A stretch of 64,000 bases of DNA from the NCBI GenBank assembly GCA_963773465.1, contig CAVZBF010000001.1:62001-126000 (forward strand), written 5' to 3'. The notes under the pieces were generated by a model. It was not told the origin of the DNA. It saw only the letters and a program-made list of their open reading frames with translations, and searched no databases. Positions within the stretch are counted from its first letter, which is position 1, and every line of letters starts with the position of its first letter. Both the position numbers and the translations under genes were made by a program. Shown in pieces: positions 35,634 through 44,836 of this stretch. The stretch comes from VBAS01 sp963773465 (GTDB taxonomy: Bacteria; Bacteroidota; Bacteroidia; Chitinophagales; Chitinophagaceae).

Positions 35634-35891
35634 ATGAATCTCGAAATCTTAACACCAGAAAAAAAATTATACAGCGGCGAAGTGTATGGCGTGCAAATGC
35701 CGGGCATCAGCGGCAGTTTTGAAGTGCTGGAAAAACATGCACCATTAGTAAGTGCATTAAAACCGGGACGGCTGAAAATCTTGAAAGACAAACAAAATCA
35801 TTTGGCACATTTTGATATACAGGGAGGATTTGTTGAAGTGTTGAATAACAAAGTAACTGTATTAGTGGAAGGTGCGGTGGCTGTGGAATAA
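35634..35891 (+). CDS. atpC: F1 ATP synthase epsilon subunit
   Basis: 85 aa from ATG 35634, MNLEILTPEKKLYSGEVYGVQMPGISGSFEVLEKHAPLVSAL: the usual N-terminal beta-sandwich (LEILTPEKKLYSGEV, GSFEVLEKHAPLVSAL, GGFVEVLNNKVTVLVE). The C-terminal helical hairpin of longer epsilon subunits is absent, as in other Bacteroidota. It links the F1 head to the c-ring. 256 bp after atpD with repeats between, so co-transcription is likely but the spacing is unusually long. Stop is followed by a CCCCTGTCCCCTAAAGGGG hairpin (35895-35914). Confidence 0.9.
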   Translation: MNLEILTPEKKLYSGEVYGVQMPGISGSFEVLEKHAPLVSALKPGRLKILKDKQNHLAHFDIQGGFVEVLNNKVTVLVEGAVAVE

Positions 35892-35894
35892 AAA

Positions 35895-36134
35895 ACCCCT
35901 GTCCCCTAAAGGGGAACTTAGGTTGAATGTTTCCTTATTTTAGTTCTTTACTCAAAATGATTCAAAAAAAAGTTGCTCTTATAATTTCAGGACTGTGAGC
36001 AGGTAAGTCCCTTTAGGTGATTTAGGGGCTTTGTAAAATTATTTGTGGAAAACCATTCCCGGTATTTACCGGGGCTGTGGTCCGGGACGTGAAAACAAGT
36101 TGAGACCCTCTTCAGAATCCGATAGCGATCGGAT
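35895..36134. repeat. Repeat block after atpC
   Basis: CCCCTGTCCCCTAAAGGGG at 35896-35914, directly after the atpC stop, then CCCGGTATTTACCGGGGC near 36057-36074 and the palindrome ATCCGATAGCGATCGGAT at 36117-36134. No gene on the plus strand is credible here. Confidence 0.7.
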
Positions 36135-36149
36135 GGAGAGGGTTTTTGT

Positions 36150-36623
36150 TTACTTAGTGTGGTTTTCCATTGGACTCAGATATCTTTTGCCTTCGAACCA
36201 GAATTCAAATGTGGTTATTAATTCAACTTCTTTGTCAATTTCCAATCGAAAGCGATATCGTTTATTAAATTCTTTTTTAAAGCCACAAAGAAAGCTATCA
36301 CACGGTGATATTTCAAATTCGGCTTTATATAAAATTGAATTCAAGGAATCAAGAGAGAAAACTTCTTTCTTTTTTGAATCAATGTATGATCTCAAAACAT
36401 AGCTCCATAATGTGTCGTGGGCATTTCGGAAAAATAATCTGACAGAATCAGGTTGATCAATTCCACGAGCATAAGCTGTGTCAACATCCAAACTGTCTTT
36501 AAAATATAAATACTGATTTGTGTCTTGTAAATTCGACTTTGCAGACTCGGTGTTTGATTTCGTGTTATTCTCGCAAGAATAAATTAATATTAAGAGAGCT
36601 AAGCTAATTAAGATTTTTGCCAT
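36150..36623 (-). CDS. Lipoprotein of unknown function
   Basis: 157 aa from ATG 36623 (the TTG two codons upstream is less likely). Lipoprotein signal MAKILISLALLILIYSC with the cysteine at residue 17 and EN after it. The mature part has many charged residues and paired cysteines CDSFLC, with no recognised domain. Sits 7 bp after the DUF4197 gene stop (36631) on the same strand, so the two are an operon of two lipoproteins. Confidence 0.65.
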   Translation of the reverse strand: MAKILISLALLILIYSCENNTKSNTESAKSNLQDTNQYLYFKDSLDVDTAYARGIDQPDSVRLFFRNAHDTLWSYVLRSYIDSKKKEVFSLDSLNSILYKAEFEISPCDSFLCGFKKEFNKRYRFRLEIDKEVELITTFEFWFEGKRYLSPMENHTK

Positions 36624-36630
36624 AATCAAT

Positions 36631-37353
36631 TTATTTCTGCTGCGATCTTCTCTTTAACTCTTCTTCCGCATATCCAAACACTTTCTTCATCATATCTGTT
36701 TTCCTGAATTCATATTTGGTCCTGATTTGTTCTTCTTCATTTGCAACCATACTAAACATAGCATCGATAGCACGGGCGGCGATAAAATCTGTAAGACTCG
36801 CTTCAAGAGGTTTATTTATAAATGGAATTTTATTATATACATTCACGATCTGGCTCCATTCTCTATTAGCGCCTTCTACATTTATAGAACTGTCAACAAT
36901 CGGACGAAATGCAACCATTAAATCAGGCGACATTTCTGTTTTAAAATATTCCGTTGCCGCATGCGTATTATCGGTAATTAAGATCCTTGCAGCATCACGT
37001 ATACTCATTTCTTTCACAGATTGCAGAAAGATCGGTTTAGCTGCCCGCACCGCTGAAGATGTTGCCCTTGTAAATTTTCCTGTTACCTGGTCCACTGCTC
37101 TATCCAATCCAAGATCACGAAGTGTTTTTTCAATTTTGGCTGCATCCCCGGGAAAAGCAAAACGAACCAATGGATTTCCAGTTGGATCTGCAAATGCATC
37201 AAAGCTTCTGAATAAACCTTGTGAAAGCGCATCTTTCAATCCCAATGCCATTTCATACTCAGAAGGAACAAGTATCGATGCTACTTTTTTCAACGTATCA
37301 CACGATACAAGTATTATCAGAAAGCTATAGGCTGCAATTAATGTTCTTTTCAT
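36631..37353 (-). CDS. DUF4197 domain lipoprotein
   Basis: 240 aa. Lipoprotein-type signal MKRTLIAAYSFLIILVSC, then the DUF4197 pattern: ALGLKDALSQGLFRSFDAFADPTG, AAKIEKTLRDLGLDRAVDQ, RDAARILITDNTHAATEYFK, FINKPLEASLTDFIAARAIDAMFSMVANEEEQIR. The family is periplasmic or membrane-attached and of unknown function. First of a two-gene operon with the 36150-36623 lipoprotein; divergent from TMEM220-like gene with 32 bp between starts. Intact. Confidence 0.88.
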   Translation of the reverse strand: MKRTLIAAYSFLIILVSCDTLKKVASILVPSEYEMALGLKDALSQGLFRSFDAFADPTGNPLVRFAFPGDAAKIEKTLRDLGLDRAVDQVTGKFTRATSSAVRAAKPIFLQSVKEMSIRDAARILITDNTHAATEYFKTEMSPDLMVAFRPIVDSSINVEGANREWSQIVNVYNKIPFINKPLEASLTDFIAARAIDAMFSMVANEEEQIRTKYEFRKTDMMKKVFGYAEEELKRRSQQK

Positions 37354-37385
37354 AACTGTTATCTTTATTGAAGTTAAAATAATTT

Positions 37386-37763
37386 ATGAGAGTCTTTAAT
37401 CTCATCTTCTGTCTGCTTTTTATTTTTTCAGCGGCGCTGCAGTACAATGATCCGGATCCTTATCTATGGATGCCTATATATATGTATGGCGCTCTGCTTT
37501 GCTGGCTTGCGTTCAGAAATAAATATTATCCAAAAGCATACCTGATTGGCATTTTTATCTATTTAGCGTACGCTATTTATCTATTTTTTGCAAAAGATGG
37601 CGTATTGGATTGGATAAACAAACACAATGCAGAAGATATTGCAGCAACAATGAAAGCAGAAAAACCATGGATCGAGGAAACAAGAGAGTTTTTCGGATTA
37701 ATTATTCTTATAGTTGTTTTAGCAATTGATTATTTCTATTCGAAGAAAAAATCTCACAGATGA
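37386..37763 (+). CDS. TMEM220-like small membrane protein
   Basis: 125 aa with four hydrophobic helices. The N-terminal LIFCLLFIFSAALQYNDPDPYLWMPIYMYGALLCWLAF is the signature of the bacterial relatives of human TMEM220. No function is known. Ends KKKSHR. Converges on the ThuA gene; the gap has an inverted repeat with CTCACAGAT arms (37753-37812). Divergent from DUF4197. Confidence 0.85.
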   Translation: MRVFNLIFCLLFIFSAALQYNDPDPYLWMPIYMYGALLCWLAFRNKYYPKAYLIGIFIYLAYAIYLFFAKDGVLDWINKHNAEDIAATMKAEKPWIEETREFFGLIILIVVLAIDYFYSKKKSHR

Positions 37764-37812
37764 CACGGATGATCACAGATAATTTTCTGTGTAGATCAGT
37801 GAAATCTGTGAG
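37753..37812. repeat. CTCACAGAT inverted repeat between convergent genes
   Basis: CTCACAGAT (37753-37761) pairs with ATCTGTGAG (37804-37812), with inner CACAGATAA/TTTCTGTG words. It lies between two convergent stops and could terminate both transcripts. Confidence 0.65.
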
Positions 37813-37818
37813 AAAAGA

Positions 37819-39924
37819 CTATTCTTCATAATCTATACGATACAACCCCGAATCTTTATTCTTGCTGAACCATCCAAGTCCATATTCAAGTATATAAAGA
37901 TGACCGTCAGGCCCGAGTTCCATATCAACGGGTCCAGCAAATTTCTCTCCCTCCATAAATGGTTCCATTTTATAATAATCACCATTAGGTTGTAAGGTGA
38001 CTGCCCGGACAATATTTCTCATCCATTCATAAATAAAAAGTTTTCCATTATAATAATCTGGTAAACCTTTTTTACCCGGATACAGATCCGAATAATAAAC
38101 CGGTCCGGCCATTGCAGTTCTTCCACCTTCACCCATGCCAGGAAAATCCTGCGTCTTGCCATAAGGATACCAGATAAACGGCGGTGATACCGCAGGCAAT
38201 TCTGTTATACCGGTATTGTTCTTTGAATCATTTATTGGTTTTGCCGCATCGAATGCGGGACCGCTTTTCCCTGTATAATAATCATAAGCATGATAAGGAA
38301 AATTTTTACCAATAAATAATGGCCACCCAAAGTACCCGGCTTTTCTTGCCTGGTTTATTTCATCATAACCCATAGAACCGCGGGTGTCTAAACTGTCCTT
38401 GTTTGAATCAGGCCCAACATCTCCCCAATACACATAATTATTTTTGGGATCAACTGATAACCGATATGCATTTCTTGTCCCCATCGCATAGATCTCGGGT
38501 CTTGTTTGCGGTTGCCCTTTTGCAAAAAGATTACCATCGGGAATACTGTAGGTGGCATCATCATTCACTTTTATACGAATTATTTTTCCACGCAGATCAT
38601 TACTGTTCGATGAGCTTCTTCTTGCATCATACTGCTCAAAACCTTTCCTGTTATCCAATGGCGCAAAACCATGATTGGCGATCGGCTGATTCGGTGCATC
38701 AAAAGGAGTGGAGTTATCACCTGTCGATAGATACAATAGACCATCACCACCAAAAGCAATGGAGCCGCCGGTATGACAACAGATCTCCCGTTGTGAATAA
38801 AATTGCAACACAATTTTTTCTGATCCCATATCGATCTTATCATCTTTTAATGTAAACCTTGATAAACGATTTACGGAGGTATCATTCGGAGAATAAAAAA
38901 TATATACCCAATTGTTCTTCGCGAAATTCGGGTCCTTGCATATCCCCAGTAATCCTTCTTCGGCATTTACACTAGTATCTTTTTTTGTTTTCCAATAAAC
39001 ATCCAGCTTCCCTGCCTGTTTAAGTTTTTTTGTATCATTTTTATAAATGGCAATATCTCCACGTCGCTGCACGATCAATACATCAAGGTTGGGAAGTATC
39101 GTCATTTCTGTCGGCTCAAAAAATTCTCCAACAGAAAGTGGTAGACCCTTGTCGGCAACCTGTGTTCTTGCTTTTGAATAATCTTTTTTGTTTTCACCAA
39201 TAGCATATTGAATGCCGCCAAGAATATGTTTCAGGTAATTTGGATCGGTATATGATTCTTCAGTATGACCAAATTCAGTATAAAATGCACGACCGCCATC
39301 ATAATCATGATACCATGCCATGGGATGATCATCACCATTTTTTCCACCCTCATAACTTTTTTCATCGATCTTTACTAATACATGCACATCCTTATTTAAG
39401 TTCTTAAAATTATACCATTCGTCAAACCGTTCCCATACATCAGGTAAATGCTGAGTTGACGGATGATTTTTATCGACCACGTTAAGCTTTGCATTTTGTT
39501 GTTTCGGATGGCTTTCAAAATTTCCACCGACAAGTTTTGCATACCATTCCCAATCATACTCCGTATCGGTTGCGGAGTGAATGCCGGTAAATCCGCCACC
39601 TGCCTGTATAAATCTTTCAAAAGCCGCTTCCTGTTTATAGTTTAGCACATTACCCGTAGTATTTAAGAAAACAACCGCTGCATATTTTTTCAAATTATCT
39701 TCTGTAAAAACAGAAGCATCTTCAGTAGTGTCTACAGCAAAATCATTTTCTTTTCCCAGTTTTTGAATTGCTGCTTTACCATTAGGGATCGAACTATGGC
39801 GAAACCCGGCTGTCTTTGCAAATACTAAAATGCGTTTGCCGGTGTTAGATTCGGCAGATTCATCTTTACATGAAGTGATCAATATCCAGCTTAACAGGCT
39901 AAAAAAAATAATTTGCTTTTTCAT
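37819..39924 (-). CDS. ThuA domain / glucose-sorbosone dehydrogenase-like lipoprotein
   Basis: 701 aa. Lipoprotein signal ending SWILITSCKDES. Residues ~30-245 are a ThuA domain (ILVFAKTAGFRHSSIPNGKAAI, GGGFTGIHSATDTEYDWEWYAKLVGG, PMAWYHDYDGGRAFYTEFGHTEES). Residues ~265-690 are a six-bladed beta-propeller of the glucose/sorbosone dehydrogenase family (EEGLLGICKDPNFAKNNWVYIFYSP, SIAFGGDGLLYLSTGDN, DLRGKIIRIKVN, GPVDMELGPDGHLYILEYG). Without a further CBM/PKD region it is on the short side for this architecture. It may bind or oxidise sugars at the cell surface; the PQQ use is not shown by sequence. Intact, on its own. Confidence 0.88.
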   Translation of the reverse strand: MKKQIIFFSLLSWILITSCKDESAESNTGKRILVFAKTAGFRHSSIPNGKAAIQKLGKENDFAVDTTEDASVFTEDNLKKYAAVVFLNTTGNVLNYKQEAAFERFIQAGGGFTGIHSATDTEYDWEWYAKLVGGNFESHPKQQNAKLNVVDKNHPSTQHLPDVWERFDEWYNFKNLNKDVHVLVKIDEKSYEGGKNGDDHPMAWYHDYDGGRAFYTEFGHTEESYTDPNYLKHILGGIQYAIGENKKDYSKARTQVADKGLPLSVGEFFEPTEMTILPNLDVLIVQRRGDIAIYKNDTKKLKQAGKLDVYWKTKKDTSVNAEEGLLGICKDPNFAKNNWVYIFYSPNDTSVNRLSRFTLKDDKIDMGSEKIVLQFYSQREICCHTGGSIAFGGDGLLYLSTGDNSTPFDAPNQPIANHGFAPLDNRKGFEQYDARRSSSNSNDLRGKIIRIKVNDDATYSIPDGNLFAKGQPQTRPEIYAMGTRNAYRLSVDPKNNYVYWGDVGPDSNKDSLDTRGSMGYDEINQARKAGYFGWPLFIGKNFPYHAYDYYTGKSGPAFDAAKPINDSKNNTGITELPAVSPPFIWYPYGKTQDFPGMGEGGRTAMAGPVYYSDLYPGKKGLPDYYNGKLFIYEWMRNIVRAVTLQPNGDYYKMEPFMEGEKFAGPVDMELGPDGHLYILEYGLGWFSKNKDSGLYRIDYEE

Positions 39925-39991
39925 TTTACGAACATTAAGGGTGAAAGGGGAACTAAATATAATTGCAAAAAATGAAATGAAGCGAAACGAA

Positions 39992-40543
39992 TTAATTTAA
40001 TTGCGGATCGATCGGGAAATTGATCATCATTTCATAATCGCCGCCAAGTTGCTTGAGCGCATCTTTCCAGATATCATTATGTTTTTTATGAAACACAAGT
40101 TTTTTTATCGCTTTTACTGTAAGCCATGATTTTTCAGTTAACTCATCACTCAGCTGTCCGCCGCCCCAACCTGAATAACCAATAAAAAACCTGATCTTAT
40201 TTTGATCGATCTCCGCTTTCTTGATCATTTGGACCACCATATCAAAATCGCCGCCCCAGTAAACACCTTTAATTACTTCTACAGAGCCGGGTATTTCGTC
40301 AGGATATTGGTGTAAAAAATGTAAAGTATCTGTTTGTACAGGACCGCCATAATAGACCGGCAGCTTGAAACCTTCTAATTCGGGGATGATCTCATCAATG
40401 GTATTTTCATATCTGCGGTTCAACACAAAACCAAAGCTTCCTTGTTCGCGGTGTTCACAAAGGAAGACTACCGTTCGCATAAAATTGGGATCTTTCAAAA
40501 ACGGATCAGATATCAGTAATATGCCGGCTGCCGGTTCAATCAT
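39992..40543 (-). CDS. YqgE/AlgH family (UPF0301) protein
   Basis: 183 aa. Family signatures AAGILLISDPFLKDPNFMRTVVFLCEHREQGSFGFVLNRR, YYGGPVQTDTLHFLH and RFFIGYSGWGGGQLSDELTEKSWLTV are complete. A cytosolic protein of unclear role, linked to alginate regulation in Pseudomonas but not in this phylum. Upstream the orphan histidine kinase starts divergently 160 bp away. Intact. Confidence 0.92.
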   Translation of the reverse strand: MIEPAAGILLISDPFLKDPNFMRTVVFLCEHREQGSFGFVLNRRYENTIDEIIPELEGFKLPVYYGGPVQTDTLHFLHQYPDEIPGSVEVIKGVYWGGDFDMVVQMIKKAEIDQNKIRFFIGYSGWGGGQLSDELTEKSWLTVKAIKKLVFHKKHNDIWKDALKQLGGDYEMMINFPIDPQLN

Positions 40544-40661
40544 ATACCTAATTTAAGATGAAATTTTATTTTTTTAAAAGTTATATTACTGCCGGGTATA
40601 AACCTCTGTTAAAATAACAGGGCGTGAAAAAACTCTGGTAGTAAAACAAAGATTGGGGTAT

Positions 40662-40669
40662 TATCTTTG
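40662..40669 (+). promoter_or_regulatory. Possible -7 box TATCTTTG of the histidine kinase
   Basis: TATCTTTG matches the Bacteroidota -7 consensus TAnnTTTG and ends 33 bases before the GTG at 40703. No clear -33 element is visible. It supports the GTG rather than the upstream TTG as the start. Confidence 0.4.
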
Positions 40670-40702
40670 CCCGACTGCTTTAAAAACTGCCACCCCGCAA
40701 AT

Positions 40703-42052
40703 GTGAAAAAGATTTTTCCGATAATCATTGCATTAATTCTGCTGTCGCTTATCAGTATTATCCTGATACAGATATCATGGATAAAAAGTATGATAGCGAT
40801 TGAGAAAAAGCAGTTTAGTGATAAGGCTGAACTTGCCACCGCAGCGGTTTGCACTGAACTATCCGAATACAAGGGAAACATGCTTTCGCAAGGAACTACC
40901 GCCTTTCCCTGGAAGCAGGACCAGTTTACATTGGAAATGCTTCGGCCGAATACTGTCGCCAGTCGTTTTACATCTGCACAGGTAAATGATAAGATCAGGA
41001 AAGCATTTATTGCAAATGGACTGGCAACGATTCACTTCGAGTTTGCAATTGCTTCCACCAATCCTTATGGTGAGGTTACATATTTCGAAAGGCAATCAGC
41101 CAATTTTGGAAAGTTTTATGAAGACAGTGCGCATCATCTTTCCTGGATATACCCGATAGAATCAATGAGCGGAAGTATTGGTGAAAATATTTCGCCAAGA
41201 GAAATTTTGTGGGTGATCGTTCCCCACAGCAGCGGGGTAGTGTTGAAAGAATTGAGATGGAGGATCGTTATCGCGGGGGTATTCACACTTATCATATTTG
41301 CAGCTTTTTATCTTACCGTAGTTACCATGCTTCGCCAGAAAAAATTAAGTGAGATAAAAAATGATTTTATCAATAACATGACGCATGAGTTCAAAACACC
41401 GCTTGCCACTATTTCATTGGCGGTGGATGCTATGAAAAATGAAAAAGTGCTTAGTGATAAAGAAAAGATGAACTACTTCAGCAGCATAATAAAAGAAGAG
41501 AACCAGCGGATGAACCGGCAGGTGGAGACGATACTGAAAGCGGCATTATTGGACAAACAGGAAGTAAGCCTGATGCTAAAACCAATGCATGTACATGAAG
41601 TAATAAAAGATATTGCTGATAATTTTACGTTACAGCTTAACGATAAGAGTGGTAAAGTAGAAATGGACCTGGAAGCAACAAATGACCTGGTAGATGCTGA
41701 TGAAGTTCATTTTCCAAACCTCATCAATAATCTTGTTGATAATTCGGTAAAGTATTCAAAAGATAATGTGCCACCGGAAATAAAGATCAGCACTGCTGCC
41801 AATGGAAAGAACATGACGATACGGTTAGAGGATAATGGAATAGGGATGACCAAGGAAACCGTAAAAAGAATTTTTGAAAAATTTTACCGGGCACATACCG
41901 GCAATGTTCATAATGTAAAAGGATTCGGTCTTGGATTAAGCTATGTAAAAACAATGGTGGATGCACATGGCGGAAATATTAAAGTGGATAGTACACCAGG
42001 CAAAGGCAGTGTATTTACTTTGGAGTTACCCTTAAAAAGGGCTCATAACTGA
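40703..42052 (+). CDS. Orphan sensor histidine kinase
   Basis: ~449 aa from GTG 40703 (VKKIFPIIIALILL); the open frame begins at a TTG at 40667, but that lies in a likely promoter box. Two transmembrane helices (~4-25 and ~190-212) flank a periplasmic domain of ~165 residues, with no recognised sensor fold. H-box FINNMTHEFKTPLATISLAVDAM (phospho-His), N-box NLINNLVDNSVKYS, G1 LEDNGIGM, F-box FEKFYR, G2 GFGLGLSYVK follow. Membrane kinase that responds to an unknown signal. No response regulator is next to it: its end overlaps convergent queA by 10 bp and YqgE diverges. Confidence 0.9.
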   Translation: MKKIFPIIIALILLSLISIILIQISWIKSMIAIEKKQFSDKAELATAAVCTELSEYKGNMLSQGTTAFPWKQDQFTLEMLRPNTVASRFTSAQVNDKIRKAFIANGLATIHFEFAIASTNPYGEVTYFERQSANFGKFYEDSAHHLSWIYPIESMSGSIGENISPREILWVIVPHSSGVVLKELRWRIVIAGVFTLIIFAAFYLTVVTMLRQKKLSEIKNDFINNMTHEFKTPLATISLAVDAMKNEKVLSDKEKMNYFSSIIKEENQRMNRQVETILKAALLDKQEVSLMLKPMHVHEVIKDIADNFTLQLNDKSGKVEMDLEATNDLVDADEVHFPNLINNLVDNSVKYSKDNVPPEIKISTAANGKNMTIRLEDNGIGMTKETVKRIFEKFYRAHTGNVHNVKGFGLGLSYVKTMVDAHGGNIKVDSTPGKGSVFTLELPLKRAHN

Positions 42053-43290
42053 TCCTTCCACAATAAACTCCCGTCTCCATAACTTAGGAAACGAAAATTG
42101 TTTTTCAAAGCATAACTATAAACTTGCCTCCAATTCTCACCAATAAATGCTGCGACCAGTAATAACAAAGTAGATTGCGGTTGATGAAAATTGGTGATCA
42201 ATCCATTTACCAATTTAAATCGATAACCGGGTGCTATAATGATTTGCGTTTTGGCAATGAAACTATCGATGCCTTTTTCTTTCATTCGCCTCACTAAATT
42301 CTCCAATGCCTCTCTTGCAGAAATCGCGGGTATATCATAGTCATAAACCTCCCATTGAGTGAGCTCGTTTGACGATTCACCTCCCGATAGCGATCGGGAC
42401 ACCATTGACGATTTCACTCCCAGCCAATACAAACTTTCCAGCGTCCGTAATGAAGTTGTACCAACAGCAATAATATTTTTATCAAGATGTGCAATTAAAT
42501 TTTGAATAAGAGATTTGGAAACGGTAAAATGTTCTGCATGCATTTCATGATCCTGCATCACTTCAGTTTTCACAGGTTTAAATGTTCCGGCGCCAACATG
42601 AAGGGTCACAAAATCTTTTTGAATATTTTTCTGTTCTAATTTTTCAAAGATTGTTTCTGTAAAATGCAATCCCGCCGTTGGTGCTGCTACTGATCCTTCA
42701 TAATGCGCATATACAGTTTGATATCTTTCCGCATCACTTGTTTCCGGTTCTCTTTTTATATATGGTGGAAGGGGAACGGCACCGAAGAGATGAAGGACTT
42801 CAGCAAAACTTAATGAAGGATCATTCCAGGAAAGTTCAACAACAAAACTATCGCCGGTTTTTTCAATGTACCGGGCATTTAAAATAAGATCATTTACATT
42901 GTAAATAATTTTCTTTTCAAGTATTTGCCCGTGCTTCCATTTTGATGCGCCGCCAATAAGGCAATGCCACCATACTTTTTTATGTTGCAGTATTGCAGTT
43001 GTTATATCAGGATACTGATGGTGCGGATGGAGGCAGAAAATTTCTATTACGCCGCCTGATTGCTTTTGAAACAACAATCTTGCTTCAACAACTTTGGTAT
43101 CATTGAAAACAAGTAAAGTGTCTGCCGGAATATGATCAGCAATATTTCTGTAAATTCCTTCAGTGATATTTCCTTGTTTATAAATAAGAAGCTTTGAAGC
43201 ATCACGTTCCGCTAATGGATATTTGGCAATCCTTTCTTCAGGAAGCGAATAGGTAAAATCTTTTATGGAAAGAGTCCGGGGGTCTGTCAT
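42043..43290 (-). CDS. queA: tRNA preQ1(34) SAM ribosyltransferase-isomerase QueA with repeat insertion
   Basis: 415 aa, the longer QueA form of Bacteroidota. Signatures FTYSLPEERIAKYPLAERDASKLL, FNDTKVVEARL, TAGLHFTETIFEKL, HVGAGTFKPVKTE, HAEHFTVS, TTSLRTLES and NFHQPQSTLLLLVAAF are present. It transfers the ribosyl part of SAM to preQ1 in tRNA on the way to queuosine. Between YWLGVK and NELTQWEVYD about 12-16 residues (SSMVSRSLSGGESS) are extra; they are encoded by the palindrome TCCCGATAGCGATCGGGA at 42382-42399. The frame is kept. Convergent with the kinase, 10 bp overlap. Confidence 0.9.
   Translation of the reverse strand: MTDPRTLSIKDFTYSLPEERIAKYPLAERDASKLLIYKQGNITEGIYRNIADHIPADTLLVFNDTKVVEARLLFQKQSGGVIEIFCLHPHHQYPDITTAILQHKKVWWHCLIGGASKWKHGQILEKKIIYNVNDLILNARYIEKTGDSFVVELSWNDPSLSFAEVLHLFGAVPLPPYIKREPETSDAERYQTVYAHYEGSVAAPTAGLHFTETIFEKLEQKNIQKDFVTLHVGAGTFKPVKTEVMQDHEMHAEHFTVSKSLIQNLIAHLDKNIIAVGTTSLRTLESLYWLGVKSSMVSRSLSGGESSNELTQWEVYDYDIPAISAREALENLVRRMKEKGIDSFIAKTQIIIAPGYRFKLVNGLITNFHQPQSTLLLLVAAFIGENWRQVYSYALKNNFRFLSYGDGSLLWKDQL
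42382..42399. repeat. CCCGATAG palindrome in frame in queA
   Basis: TCCCGATAGCGATCGGGA, a near-perfect copy of the family, read in frame by queA as VSRSLSGGE. Flanks GATTCACC and ACACC match the words around intergenic copies (GGTGAG, GTGT). Confidence 0.85.
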
Positions 43291-43329
43291 AACACAACTG
43301 ACTGTTGTATTTGATAAGGGGCAAAGATA

Positions 43330-44298
43330 CTATTGTATCTTTCTATATTTCTCTAAGATTTCACTTTCAGAAAGATTCAATTCTTTATAAGTACGATGAT
43401 AAATAACATCACTTGAAGCCCACCAAATTACCGTATCGGCATTTTTTATTTGTTCCATCTTTTTTAATACCTCACCAGCTAAAGCGACATTTTTTAACCT
43501 GTTCAATGCAAGCAAGGCCTCCATAGCATCTAATGCTACAACGTAATTTGGCGAATGGAGAAATTCAGTTAAAGAATCGACTTTATTCTGTTTATATAAG
43601 TCTTTTATCCATACAATCGGGCCTTTTGATCCATAATGATACGTTTGAAAAAATATAAGGTCATCTAACCGCTTTGATGTATCAATATCAAAGCCTTTGT
43701 ATCCTTTGGCTTTAAACGAAATGAGATTTTTATAAATAGTTTTGTCAGTGGAAATTCCGTAAATCCAATCCTTTACCAGAATTGGAAAATCTATTAATTT
43801 CAAACAATACTCTTCAAGATATTTTACGTCATACTCAGACATTACACCCATTTGATCAATACAATTGGTGCGGGTCTCCGTCATAAAATAAATCTTTTTA
43901 TAAAGTATTGTATCATCAACGAGTATTAAAAGCAGATTGATGTGTAGATTGCCTTCTGAATAAATTCTGCTTTCGTATCTTTTAAATCCTCCGAGGTCTA
44001 CCATCTCATTAAAGTCAAAAGTTATTTGGTTCGGAGAAATTTTAGCATATCTTCTTTTAATTTCTTGTAGAGATAGATCTTTATTATAAACGTCATTCAG
44101 AAAAAGTATGATCTTTTTATCCCACCTTCTTTCTTTCTTCGAAATATGTCCAAGAGTTCCATAATCTTTACAGCTAGTATCAAGACCATTCTTTAATGAT
44201 TCAATTTGTGCTTTATTATGATCATAATATGTGCTTTGTCCCCTTGTCGTTAGCACAATAAAGATTAAATGAATGAATATGGTTGACCTTTTCATCAT
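43330..44298 (-). CDS. Secreted protein of unknown function with HEAT-like C-terminus
   Basis: 322 aa from ATG 44298 (MMKRSTIFIHLIFIVLTTRGQ, signal peptide). No recognised family. The C-terminal ~100 residues are helical (WIKDLYKQNKVDSLTEFLHSPNYVVALDAMEALLALNRLKNVALAGEVLKKMEQIKNADTVIWWASSDVIY) and look like two HEAT-type repeats. Its start is 2 bp from the stop of the DUF3052 gene, so the two form an operon. Confidence 0.65.
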   Translation of the reverse strand: MMKRSTIFIHLIFIVLTTRGQSTYYDHNKAQIESLKNGLDTSCKDYGTLGHISKKERRWDKKIILFLNDVYNKDLSLQEIKRRYAKISPNQITFDFNEMVDLGGFKRYESRIYSEGNLHINLLLILVDDTILYKKIYFMTETRTNCIDQMGVMSEYDVKYLEEYCLKLIDFPILVKDWIYGISTDKTIYKNLISFKAKGYKGFDIDTSKRLDDLIFFQTYHYGSKGPIVWIKDLYKQNKVDSLTEFLHSPNYVVALDAMEALLALNRLKNVALAGEVLKKMEQIKNADTVIWWASSDVIYHRTYKELNLSESEILEKYRKIQ

Positions 44299-44300
44299 AT

Positions 44301-44713
44301 TTATCTTTTCGCAACCGGTACAACTAATTTCAATCCGCTCCATATATCACTCACTGCACAAACTTTTACATCGACAAGATCATTTTTCAATGCATAGTTT
44401 CTTATTACATCTTCTGTAATATCAGTTTTAATTTTTGCCGCTTTTTTATACCACGAAACCCAAATCGATAATAGTTGGGATTTTGTTTGCAAAACAGTTT
44501 CAGCTTTTTCATTTCTGCTTCAAACTCTTTTGTGTTCTTTACAAACAGATGAACAAGATCCGGTGTTTCATTTTTCTTACATACCTGATCACTAATGTCT
44601 GCTTCCAACAACTTATAATAATCATCAGGCTTATTGATAACCAGGATTTTCATCTCTGGTTTTATCCCAAGTTTTTTCGGTAAAGGTGTTCCGGAATAGC
44701 CTGCGGTTGCCAT
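44301..44713 (-). CDS. DUF3052 family protein, frameshifted once
   Basis: ~137 aa over frames 44405-44713 and 44301-44492. The start MATAGYSGTPLPKKLGIKPEMKILVINKPDDYYKLL is the DUF3052 signature; the end reads LLSIWVSWYKKAAKIKTDITEDVIRNYALKNDLVDVKVCAVSDIWSGLKLVVPVAKR, also typical. The break is near 44470-44480. Function unknown. It is the last minus-strand gene before the dcw cluster; its start is 260 bp from mraZ across the DnaA-box-like array. Confidence 0.85.
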
Positions 44714-44766
44714 TTAATAAAGTTACCGGCTTTACATAAAAATGAAATTTCTGGGTGTTTCTGACA

Positions 44767-44807
44767 CTATCCACAGCTTATCCACTTCAATCCACAGCCT
44801 ACTCACA
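44767..44807 (+). promoter_or_regulatory. Array of four DnaA-box-like 9-mers
   Basis: CTATCCACA (44767), TTATCCACT (44778), CAATCCACA (44788) and CTACTCACA (44799) each resemble the DnaA box TTATNCACA and start 11, 10 and 11 bp apart. AT-rich DNA follows (44808-44835). Could be an origin element or a DnaA-controlled site. Confidence 0.6.
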
Positions 44808-44836
44808 GAATTTTTACCATAAATTTTAAAGCATCT

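Noticed and set aside
36043..36402. 119-aa plus-strand frame
   Set aside because: It begins in repeat DNA and is antisense to the clear lipoprotein gene at 36150-36623.
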